Below, one piece after another: positions 1 through 6,170 of a stretch of DNA of 7,263 bases. How positions within the stretch are numbered: the first letter of the stretch is position 1; each line of letters begins with the position of its first letter. Origin of the DNA: Elusimicrobia bacterium RIFOXYB2_FULL_49_7 (GTDB lineage Bacteria; Fibrobacterota; OXYB2-FULL-49-7); assembly GCA_001800515.1 (NCBI GenBank), contig MGVN01000134.1, positions 1 through 7,263 on the forward strand, read 5' to 3'. The notes under the pieces were generated by a model. The model ran no database searches. It was not told where the DNA came from and was given only the letters and a program-made list of their open reading frames with translations. The position numbers and the translations under genes are program-made.

Positions 1-1341
1 GTTCTCTATCGTAAACTGGAAAAAGGTGAGTGGGCCGATGCCGCGTATACTGGACAGCCAGGGACCGTTATAATTAGCACCGGTGAAGGGATCGTATTCG
101 GCCGGGATATAGCTCACCCTGTCTCCTTCGGACATTCCGGACCGCATATAAAGAGTCACCGTGCGGTTTGCCGTGTCTGCGGAAAGCGAGTCGGCCACGT
201 CCCATTGCCGGCCTACCGAGAAATATCTTTTCATGGTGGTGTCCGAGGGCAGCAAAACGGGTTGGTCAAATTGCAAAAGAAGTTGCGTACGCGCTTCATC
301 CGCATACCAAGCCCGTTGAATGTTGGGCGGAGTAATATACAAAGTGTCATCGGAACCATAAAAATCGCGCGCCAAGAGGCGATACATCCAGCTGCCCATC
401 TCCGCATAACCGGTCGGCAGAAAATGGCAGTTGTCCGTGGCTCGGCCAGCCACATTGGTGGTGGACATCAGAGAAACATCGGGCAAACGGTCGGGTAACC
501 TCCGCTGGCAATCACGCAGAATATTCTGGGAAACGCTGCCGCAACCCGGTCGGATTTGGAATACATAAAAATGGGTAATAGAGGGACAGTCGCCCATCCA
601 GGCATTGTGCAGCAACTCGAACAGGTCCGCATAGCCCACGGCATTGTACAGGGAATCTTCGCGGCTTTCCGACTCTCCTTGATACCAAAACATGGCCTTG
701 ATACCGTTGCGCAAACCTGCACGAGTGATGCGGAAAAGAAGCTTGCCGTAAATGGAACTAAGCGTCGTATCCCGCATATGTTGGCTGATGCCGGTGGCAC
801 CGACAGCGCCATTGAAAAAACAGACGGGAACGGCATGGTTTACGATGATAGACTGCCCAATATTCCAGGAACTGCTGCTTCCTCGATGCCAAGCGGTGTC
901 AGAGAGAGCAAACGTTCTTAGCCAAGGACTGTAATAGGTGACTTCCGAACCCTGTGCATTGGATTGACCGTCCACCAAATACGCATCACCGCAGAGGAGA
1001 CTGTCCGCAGTCGCATTTAAAGCCGAACCGATGTAAAACTCGACTTTATAGGAAGCCAGTTCCGCATGAATTTTCGGGGAAAATGAAAAAAAGGCACTGT
1101 CATCAACATAGGTGAGCGCATCAGCAAGCCGCTGCGACAAGACCCCATTCTTGTAGAGCCGCACGGAAACCGAATCGAACCCGGCAGTTGTCACGCAACC
1201 GGACATCGTGACAACTGCCGAATCCTGTGCATCACGAGCAAAAAGCTGCAGTCGCTTTGGAAATTCTGAAAGGGAAACAATCTGAGCAAAAAGCAGCGCG
1301 GGCGCAAACACCAACACCAGGAATAACGTTATGAAATTCAC
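1..1341 (-). CDS. Exported SASA/GDSL-family carbohydrate (acetyl) esterase, 3' end cut by window edge
   Basis: The frame is open from a GTG at 1341 to the left edge (447 codons, no stop), so the C-terminus lies outside. Residues 1-19 form a hydrophobic signal peptide (MNFITLFLVLVFAPALLFA, then Q), implying export. Residues 120-131 (AYLVDGQSNAQG) carry the GQSN block of SASA/sialate O-acetylesterase-like (PF03629, CE6-related) hydrolases, with Ser127 as the likely nucleophile. FWYQGESES at 218-226 is the second family block. DNCHFLPTGYAEMG at 303-316 supplies the likely catalytic Asp303 and His306. Enzymes of this family remove acetyl groups from sugars such as xylan or sialic acid; the substrate here cannot be read from sequence. 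Residues from about 335 look like the start of an accessory beta-rich domain. The only earlier ATG (1343) is followed at once by TGA, so GTG is chosen. The gene sits under a sigma-54 promoter and diverges from the activator at 1505, its probable regulator. Confidence 0.85.
   Translation of the reverse strand, partial: MNFITLFLVLVFAPALLFAQIVSLSEFPKRLQLFARDAQDSAVVTMSGCVTTAGFDSVSVRLYKNGVLSQRLADALTYVDDSAFFSFSPKIHAELASYKVEFYIGSALNATADSLLCGDAYLVDGQSNAQGSEVTYYSPWLRTFALSDTAWHRGSSSSWNIGQSIIVNHAVPVCFFNGAVGATGISQHMRDTTLSSIYGKLLFRITRAGLRNGIKAMFWYQGESESREDSLYNAVGYADLFELLHNAWMGDCPSITHFYVFQIRPGCGSVSQNILRDCQRRLPDRLPDVSLMSTTNVAGRATDNCHFLPTGYAEMGSWMYRLLARDFYGSDDTLYITPPNIQRAWYADEARTQLLLQFDQPVLLPSDTTMKRYFSVGRQWDVADSLSADTANRTVTLYMRSGMSEGDRVSYIPAEYDPFTGANYNGPWLSSIRGIGPLTFFQFTIEN
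1182..1220. repeat. Perfect 14-bp inverted repeat inside the esterase gene
   Basis: Arm CGGCAGTTGTCACG (1182-1195) is repeated in inverted form as CGTGACAACTGCCG (1207-1220) around an 11-nt spacer. It lies over codons 41-54 of the esterase, just after the signal peptide. The transcript could form a strong hairpin. No T-run follows on the coding strand, so it is not an intrinsic terminator. The arms contain TGTCAC/GTGACA, resembling the half-sites found upstream at 1438-1484. Confidence 0.8.
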
Positions 1342-1343
1342 AT

Positions 1344-1350
1344 CTCCTCC
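1344..1350 (-). promoter_or_regulatory. Shine-Dalgarno deciding the esterase GTG start
   Basis: GGAGGAG on the minus strand ends two bases before the GTG at 1341. Counted from the AAGGAGG core the gap is four bases, slightly short but strong. It supports GTG rather than any later codon as start, because the signal peptide begins right there. Confidence 0.75.
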
Positions 1351-1382
1351 TTTTTGAACGGAAACTAATTTATAATATTTAT

Positions 1383-1398
1383 TGCAAAAGCCATACCA
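1383..1398 (-). promoter_or_regulatory. Sigma-54 (-24/-12) promoter of the esterase gene
   Basis: The minus strand reads TGGTATGGCTTTTGCA. Against the RpoN consensus TGGCACG-N4-TTGCW this keeps the invariant GG and GC with exactly ten bases between them, plus the full TTGCA. With the -12 C at position 1384, transcription should start near 1372, leaving a leader of about 31 nt that contains the Shine-Dalgarno. A divergent gene for a sigma-54 activator begins 107 bases upstream of the element, which strongly raises the credibility of this match. Confidence 0.8.
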
Positions 1399-1402
1399 TC
1401 TT

Positions 1403-1437
1403 TTAATGGCCTTTTTATTGTTTTTTTAGGTCATTAA
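1403..1437. promoter_or_regulatory. Phased T-tracts inside an imperfect palindrome; probable bend between enhancer and promoter
   Basis: T5 (1412-1416) and T7 (1421-1427) have centres 10 bp apart, one helical turn, which favours intrinsic curvature. They are flanked by TTAATGGCC (1403-1411) and GGTCATTAA (1429-1437), an inverted repeat with one mismatch. The stretch sits between the putative activator sites and the -24/-12 element, where sigma-54 promoters usually have an IHF site or a bend. I see no good IHF consensus. Confidence 0.4.
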
Positions 1438-1484
1438 TGTCAAGAATGTGACAATATGATATTTTACTTGACACCTTCATGACA
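1438..1484. promoter_or_regulatory. Putative activator-binding sites (UAS): TGACA/TGTCA cluster
   Basis: Four half-sites occur in 47 bp: TGTCA at 1438-1442, and TGACA at 1449-1453, 1469-1473 and 1480-1484. The first two form TGT-N10-ACA (1438-1453), the layout of NifA-type enhancers. TGTCAAG (1438-1444) and CTTGACA (1467-1473) also form a perfect inverted repeat. Relative to the predicted esterase start near 1372 the cluster covers about -66 to -112, suitable for DNA looping by a bEBP. Binding by the adjacent activator is inferred. Confidence 0.5.
1455..1460 (+). promoter_or_regulatory. Possible -10 box for the activator gene, inside the UAS cluster
   Basis: TATGAT is a good sigma-70 -10 hexamer, but the matching -35 region (around 1431-1438) is poor. 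A TTGACA at 1468-1473 would serve as a -35 only with a weak -10 (AGATTT, 1491-1496), giving a nearly leaderless message. Either way the promoter would overlap the putative activator sites, suggesting autoregulation. Assignment is weak. Confidence 0.3.
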
Positions 1485-1504
1485 GTTATGAGATTTTCAA
1501 CAAT

Positions 1505-3814
1505 ATGTACGATCTCAATACATTCCTGGCCAAAATCAAAACCCCTCTTGACAGCCATTTTATTGACAGACTTTTTCTCTTATTCGACAAAAAGGGAGAA
1601 ATCATTCAAATATGGAACAAGGAGACATCCTTTCTTTCAGATTTGATTCCCTGGCTAAAGAAACGTAATAACATTTGGACCCTTTTCGATCCCACGCCCT
1701 CCTCCAATACTTTTTCCGTTGAAATCAGCCGGCATGATTTAAAAAAAAGCATCCGGCTCCGAGAATTCCTCAACGCCTTTTATACGGATCTGCCTTTTTT
1801 AAAGTTGACTCGATTCGATCTTCAGGACGGGCTTTTTCTGGGGCTTATCCGTCAGATAGCTTTCATACCGGAAATATGCGCATCGGGCGTCGGCTTTCTG
1901 CTGTTTATCCTGGATCAAGAAAACAGACTTCGGGGATTCAACACACATTTTGCGTCGGCATTCAATATCAGCAACGACCATCAAGAAAAACTGCTTCATC
2001 GAAGCATAGAAGAATGCATTTCGCCCACACCGGCTGAAATACAAAAAGGATATCTGAAGGAGATACAAAATAAAACGCAACGATTCCCCAATCCCCTTTT
2101 CATGCAGGAGCCATTAAAGGAAACAGGATGGACCGCACTGTCCCCTCAGAACATCACCCTACAATCGGATGGAATCCTTTGGAACAATCCCGGAGAAGAG
2201 CCGGATTTTCTTTCATTCAAAAACGAATTGAATATAGGCCGATATGATTTTGAATTTCTTCTCACCACCACGGAGCAAACGCAAGCACCTTACATGGCTG
2301 TCGGAGGGTGCAAGAAAAAACAACAGGATCCCTATCCAGATCACAGCGGATATTTGGCGGGATTCAACAGGGCAGGCAAAAACATGATCTGTTCGCTGAG
2401 AAAACTGGGGCATATCCTGGACGGATGCACGTTGCGAACCGGAACAGGCCCGGCGCACTATGCTCTGGAGAAACGAGGACATGCTTTTTTCTATAAATTG
2501 AACGGGCGAACGCTTCTGCAGTATTTTGATCCGGATTTTCTGGCCAACCCTAAGGCCACCTTTTCCCTTGTACTTCCACCCGGAACACGGACCTGTTTGA
2601 GCAATATCCGCATCAATTTCGGCGACTCTCTGGATCCGGAAACGGGCCCGCGTCCTTTTTTCGTCCGTTCCCTGACAGGCGTAGAACGTCATTTTGAAGT
2701 TAATCGCTTTTATAGCAATGCCTTAACCTCTTCCTCGACCCTATACCGAGGTTATATCCTGAATGATGTCACCCAACTTCAGACTCAGGCCGAACAATAT
2801 AAAAACCAATTAACCAAAGAAAAAAATAGAGGCGACAGATTAAAATATCTATTGTACGGAAAGACCCGGGATGAAAATGATCTGACAGGTTCAAGCATTG
2901 CCATGCAACGTTTGAGAAAACAAGCACAAACACTCGCCGGTACAAAAGTCCCGATACTTTTAACCGGCCCGACCGGAACGGGTAAGGGCCACTTGGCGCG
3001 TTTCCTGCACAACCTCGGCCCGGGAAAAGAAAAACCGTTTATCAGCGTGGATTGTTCGGCTATTCCCGCGCAACTGATTGAAAGCGAACTCTTCGGACAT
3101 GAGGCAGGCGCATTTACCGGCGCTATCGGCCGAAAAACAGGCCGGTTTGAAGAAGCAAATGGCGGCACACTTCTATTGGACGAGATTTCAAATATCGCAC
3201 TGCCTATTCAAATGAAGCTGCTGGGCGTACTCCAGGATTATGTCATTACGCGGGTGGGCGGAACCGCACTCATCCCCCTCGATATCAGACTTATCACCAC
3301 CTCAAACGTCAATCTAACTGAGTTGATACACCGCGGGCTTTTTCGTGAAGATTTATTTTTCAGAATCAATGCAGTGACCTTGCCGCTCCCCTCCCTCAAA
3401 GAAAGAATGGAGGATATTCCTGAATTAGCCGACCTTTTTCTGCAATCGTTCAATCGCACGCTGCACAAACGGATAAAAGGCTGTACACCTAAAACTTTTC
3501 AGACACTATCCATGCATTCCTGGCCGGGCAATGTCCGTGAATTAAGAAACATCTTATATAAAGCCGCGGTATTTTGCGAAACGGACTGGATTGCACCGGA
3601 GCTGATTCAATTCGATGCGGTTGACTTGAATGGCTCACATGAACAAAATAAATCAAAGCGAATGCGCCGGCTGACGCGAGATAGGTTGGAGGAAATAGTC
3701 AAAAAGAATATGGGCTGCATGGCGGATATCGCACGGGAACTGGGGATTTCCAGACAAGCAACCTACGATAAAATGCGGAAATTCGATCTAACCATTTCAC
3801 ACTATCGCTCCTGA
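1505..3814 (+). CDS. Sigma-54-dependent activator (bEBP) with PAS-like and ConA-like sensory region
   Basis: This 769-residue protein activates RNA polymerase-sigma-54 by ATP hydrolysis. The AAA+ domain (about 460-700) has Walker A GPTGTGKG (488-495), the sigma-54-contacting GAFTGA loop (535-540), Walker B TLLLDE (555-560), arginine fingers in FREDLFFR (613-620) and sensor II WPGNVREL (673-680). A Fis-type helix-turn-helix (about 738-760, ADIARELGISRQATYDKMRK) ends it. There is no receiver domain and no membrane segment, so it is a cytoplasmic one-component sensor. Residues 20-65 look weakly PAS-like. About 125-200 resembles the first half of a PAS domain, and 390-425, ending GYILNDVTQLQ, its second half. 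Between them, about 205-385 resembles a LamG/ConA-like jelly roll. A coiled linker (425-450) joins the AAA+ domain. No clear Shine-Dalgarno precedes the ATG, and no alternative in-frame start lies just upstream. The domain core is certain; the sensory fold calls are inference. Confidence 0.93.
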   Translation: MYDLNTFLAKIKTPLDSHFIDRLFLLFDKKGEIIQIWNKETSFLSDLIPWLKKRNNIWTLFDPTPSSNTFSVEISRHDLKKSIRLREFLNAFYTDLPFLKLTRFDLQDGLFLGLIRQIAFIPEICASGVGFLLFILDQENRLRGFNTHFASAFNISNDHQEKLLHRSIEECISPTPAEIQKGYLKEIQNKTQRFPNPLFMQEPLKETGWTALSPQNITLQSDGILWNNPGEEPDFLSFKNELNIGRYDFEFLLTTTEQTQAPYMAVGGCKKKQQDPYPDHSGYLAGFNRAGKNMICSLRKLGHILDGCTLRTGTGPAHYALEKRGHAFFYKLNGRTLLQYFDPDFLANPKATFSLVLPPGTRTCLSNIRINFGDSLDPETGPRPFFVRSLTGVERHFEVNRFYSNALTSSSTLYRGYILNDVTQLQTQAEQYKNQLTKEKNRGDRLKYLLYGKTRDENDLTGSSIAMQRLRKQAQTLAGTKVPILLTGPTGTGKGHLARFLHNLGPGKEKPFISVDCSAIPAQLIESELFGHEAGAFTGAIGRKTGRFEEANGGTLLLDEISNIALPIQMKLLGVLQDYVITRVGGTALIPLDIRLITTSNVNLTELIHRGLFREDLFFRINAVTLPLPSLKERMEDIPELADLFLQSFNRTLHKRIKGCTPKTFQTLSMHSWPGNVRELRNILYKAAVFCETDWIAPELIQFDAVDLNGSHEQNKSKRMRRLTRDRLEEIVKKNMGCMADIARELGISRQATYDKMRKFDLTISHYRS

Positions 3815-5041
3815 CTACCGCAGGTCCTCGCCATTCAGTTTGATATTGTCCCCCTTGCCCGCAACCACGATATGCGGGGTCAATAAAATAATGGTCTCCA
3901 TATTTTTCAGTTCATCGCGTGTGGAGGAAAAGAAACGGCCCAAAAAGGGAATGGCACCCAGGACAGGCAACCGCTTTTGGATGCGGGATTTGCGCTCAGA
4001 CATAAGCCCGGCCAGGGCCAACATGTCATTGGAATTCATATTAACCTTGGTTTTGACCAATTTTCGACTCATCGCCGGATAATCGTGCACACGGTTACTC
4101 CAGTCCAAATCACTTATTTCGCAAGCAATTCGCACTTCCATCTCCTCCCCATTGTTCCGACGAAGAATGGGCTGCACCTCAAGCTTGATGCCATATTCTT
4201 TCCAGTCTACCTGAATCTTGTCTTGTGTCGATAAGGGCAATGGCACCTCTCCTCCGGAGAGAAAGAGGGCAGAGTCTCCTGACTTGCAGACCAATTTGGG
4301 TCGAGCCAACACATTCGCATGCCCCTTGGTGATTAAGAAATGGAGTTTAGCGGTCAGAGGATTCAGACGGGCAAAAGAACCTACCGCATAATGGGGATTT
4401 GGAAAAAGGCGGTCCGGAATAGTTTTCTCACCAATGGCAATGGCATTGTCCTCGGTGGAAAGCGCACCGTATTGTACTCCATTAGATACGGATGCATCCG
4501 TACTCGTGGCCCCGAACCAATCAATGCCCAGATCCGAACCGTCGGTCAGATTGACCTCCACAATCTCCACATCAAGCTGGATGAGCTTTTCTGAACGGGC
4601 GTCCCAAGTAAAATTAAAGACTTCCGGAAAACGGAGACAAATCAATGCCACCTTCTGCGCCTCTTCCTCACTCCCCACACTGCCAGCCAGTTCCACTCCA
4701 TTGCCCGATTTTCGGACCTGAACGCCCGGAATATCAGCCAATATCCGTTTCACATCATTATAAAGCGTTTCGGTCTCCCGCCCCACCACCGTGATGCTGC
4801 AATTTTCCTTGCGCCCGTCCCGATAACTCATGGTCATAGACACGGTTCCCGGCTGAACGCCGGTGACCACCACTTCATTACCCTCCTTCAGAAGCGCCCC
4901 TTTGGCAATACGACCCTGGCCTGCAATAAAAACCTGGAGCGCCCCCTGCACATTCAGCGTACGCTGCTCTCCCACAAATAGTTCCAGCCAATCATTTTCC
5001 GCCATCGCAAAGACCGGCAACAATAAAAGAAACCAAAACAT
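3815..5041 (-). CDS. cpaC: Tad/Flp pilus outer-membrane secretin, CpaC/RcpA-like
   Basis: This 408-residue protein should form the outer-membrane channel of a Tad pilus or related type II/IV secretion machine. Residues 1-14 are a signal peptide (MFWFLLLLPVFAMA). About 18-88 matches the pilus-secretin N-terminal domain typical of CpaC. About 92-146 is BON-like (YNDVKRILADIPGVQVR through ELAGSV). The secretin domain follows at about 152-395, with LARPKL (245-250) and the signature LPVLGAIPFLGRFF (358-371), then a strand ending LLTPHIVV. It is short for the family, which often exceeds 450 residues; it has no repeated N1/N2 domains and no obvious C-terminal pilotin-binding tail. The start lies one base after the upstream stop, with AAAGG nine bases before the ATG inside the preceding gene's end, so the two are probably translationally coupled. 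Its stop abuts that of the convergent activator. CpaC is the best name; another Tad-like secretin is possible. Confidence 0.88.
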   Translation of the reverse strand: MFWFLLLLPVFAMAENDWLELFVGEQRTLNVQGALQVFIAGQGRIAKGALLKEGNEVVVTGVQPGTVSMTMSYRDGRKENCSITVVGRETETLYNDVKRILADIPGVQVRKSGNGVELAGSVGSEEEAQKVALICLRFPEVFNFTWDARSEKLIQLDVEIVEVNLTDGSDLGIDWFGATSTDASVSNGVQYGALSTEDNAIAIGEKTIPDRLFPNPHYAVGSFARLNPLTAKLHFLITKGHANVLARPKLVCKSGDSALFLSGGEVPLPLSTQDKIQVDWKEYGIKLEVQPILRRNNGEEMEVRIACEISDLDWSNRVHDYPAMSRKLVKTKVNMNSNDMLALAGLMSERKSRIQKRLPVLGAIPFLGRFFSSTRDELKNMETIILLTPHIVVAGKGDNIKLNGEDLR

Positions 5042-5042
5042 C

Positions 5043-6170
5043 TTATTCCACCTTTCCCCAAATGCCGGCTATCCGGCTTCCATTGTCGCTTTGTACTTCG
5101 GCCTGAAGATAAATGAAACGAGGTCCGGATGAATCATCCTGCACCCTGACCGGAAAGTCCGTGTAACCGGTCAGCACATCCGGCAAAATAATCTCTGTCT
5201 CGCCTAACAGGGTGCCCCCCCCTGTTAACACGAGGGTGATTCGACTGCCCCTGCAGAGTGGCCGTCCCAGATCATCAGCCACCTGCAAAACCAGCGGAGT
5301 ACCGCCCCCTCGCGCCAATAAAAATGTGTCGGACGGCACTTGAGGATGGTCAAAGGATATTCGAGGTTCGCCGGTCAGGACCATTTCCGCCTCTGCATAA
5401 AGGCCATTTCCGGAATCCCCTCGTGTCTCTGCAACCAAAGTAACCCGTCGATCCGCAGACACCGCCTCGGTAACACGATACAGCGCTTCAACCATCCCGA
5501 GTGAATCACTTAACCCACCGGAGGTGATCCCGCCGCCGTTGCAGCTGAAATAGACCATAACCGGCGAAGCGGGATTGTGCGCTTTGTCAAAAAGAAAAGC
5601 AAGTACAGGCAGGGATGCGCCCATTCTAAAAGGCAGATTAATCCGTTCCGGCTGAAGGGTAAAGTTTTCCTGGACCGGCAGTCCGCCCATCACCAGAATC
5701 CGGACCGCTTTCGAAACAGCCAACGGCTGAAGGGAAACATCCAGACAATTTGCAGTCACCGCACAAATACCGCTTCGGCTGCCGCTGGAAAGACAACAGA
5801 CCACGCGTCCCTCGCGAGCCGTATCAAACGGCGTTTGCAAAACAGCCACGGAATCCTGGCTCTGTTTGACGAATTGGACCAAAAGCGATGACCGCACCCG
5901 CCGGCCGTTTTGGTCGTTTACGCTGAAAAAGAGACGTCCGTTCTCAGTTCCTCCGCCCCCCCGTATCGTAAGCGTTCCGTTCTCCACTTTGTCGAGTGAA
6001 ATCGACGCCGGCGCCAGATCAGACAATGAATCAATCGGGATCTCCGTAATAGTCGCAACCGTGTCTCCCGAATCTTCTGTTGATTCAGTTATGTCAGGCG
6101 CAAAAAAGGTCGGGCAACCGCATAAAAAAAGCGAAAATAAGATAAGAAATAGTAGAAGAAAATTATTCAT
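5043..6170 (-). CDS. Lipoprotein with three Ig-like repeats, encoded between cpaB and cpaC
   Basis: I do not recognise this 375-residue protein as a named family. It begins with a type II signal peptide (MNNFLLLFLILFSLFLCGC); Cys19, preceded by Leu-Cys-Gly, is the probable lipidation site. A Thr/Ser/Asp/Glu-rich linker (about 25-50) follows. The rest looks like three Ig-like (Big_1/invasin-type) beta-sandwich units: about 68-158, 170-268 and 278-368. Units 1 and 3 share a core: RGGGGTENGRLFFSVNDQNGR (70-90) against RGGGTPLVLQVADDLGRP (287-304). The frame also contains an ATG at 6191, but 6170 is preferred: it directly precedes the signal peptide, has AAAGG six bases upstream, and overlaps the cpaB stop by only 8 nt. 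Location suggests a periplasm-facing accessory of the Tad channel, perhaps replacing TadD or a pilotin. That role is inferred from position only. Confidence 0.8.
   Translation of the reverse strand: MNNFLLLFLILFSLFLCGCPTFFAPDITESTEDSGDTVATITEIPIDSLSDLAPASISLDKVENGTLTIRGGGGTENGRLFFSVNDQNGRRVRSSLLVQFVKQSQDSVAVLQTPFDTAREGRVVCCLSSGSRSGICAVTANCLDVSLQPLAVSKAVRILVMGGLPVQENFTLQPERINLPFRMGASLPVLAFLFDKAHNPASPVMVYFSCNGGGITSGGLSDSLGMVEALYRVTEAVSADRRVTLVAETRGDSGNGLYAEAEMVLTGEPRISFDHPQVPSDTFLLARGGGTPLVLQVADDLGRPLCRGSRITLVLTGGGTLLGETEIILPDVLTGYTDFPVRVQDDSSGPRFIYLQAEVQSDNGSRIAGIWGKVE
5205..5227. repeat. Short hairpin containing an eight-base G tract (C8 on the plus strand)
   Basis: TAACAGGG (5205-5212) pairs with CCCTGTTA (5220-5227). 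A run of eight C (5215-5222 on plus, G8 on the coding strand) encodes the glycines of LTGGGTLL in the third Ig-like unit of the lipoprotein. Runs of this length can slip during replication. Confidence 0.6.
5956..5962. repeat. Seven-base G tract (C7 on the plus strand) in the lipoprotein gene
   Basis: Seven consecutive C on plus encode the Arg-Gly-Gly start of the first Ig-like unit (TIRGGGG). It is a second homopolymer run in the same gene and lies early enough that slippage would remove most of the protein. Confidence 0.55.

Noticed and set aside
205..921. Open frames on the plus strand (205-498, 556-921) and a minus frame at 468-836
   Set aside because: They overlap the esterase frame, which has a signal peptide, GQSN, WYQGE and DxxH blocks. 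The alternatives show no recognisable motifs, ribosome sites or sensible composition.
1182..1220. Inverted repeat as an insertion-sequence end or attachment site
   Set aside because: No transposase, target duplication or second copy is seen in the window, and the reading frame passes through intact.
1403..1437. T-rich palindrome read as an intrinsic terminator
   Set aside because: No gene ends nearby on either strand, and the T run lies inside the loop rather than after the stem.
2213..2692. 159-codon minus-strand open frame inside the activator gene
   Set aside because: It lies opposite the activator's sensory region, which is continuous with the AAA+ domain. The antisense product is Arg/Ser/Cys-rich with no motif, typical of a shadow frame.
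1505..3814. NtrC-type two-component response regulator
   Set aside because: The N-terminus has no receiver domain (no acidic pocket or phospho-acceptor Asp/Lys pattern). It is PAS-like and ConA-like instead.
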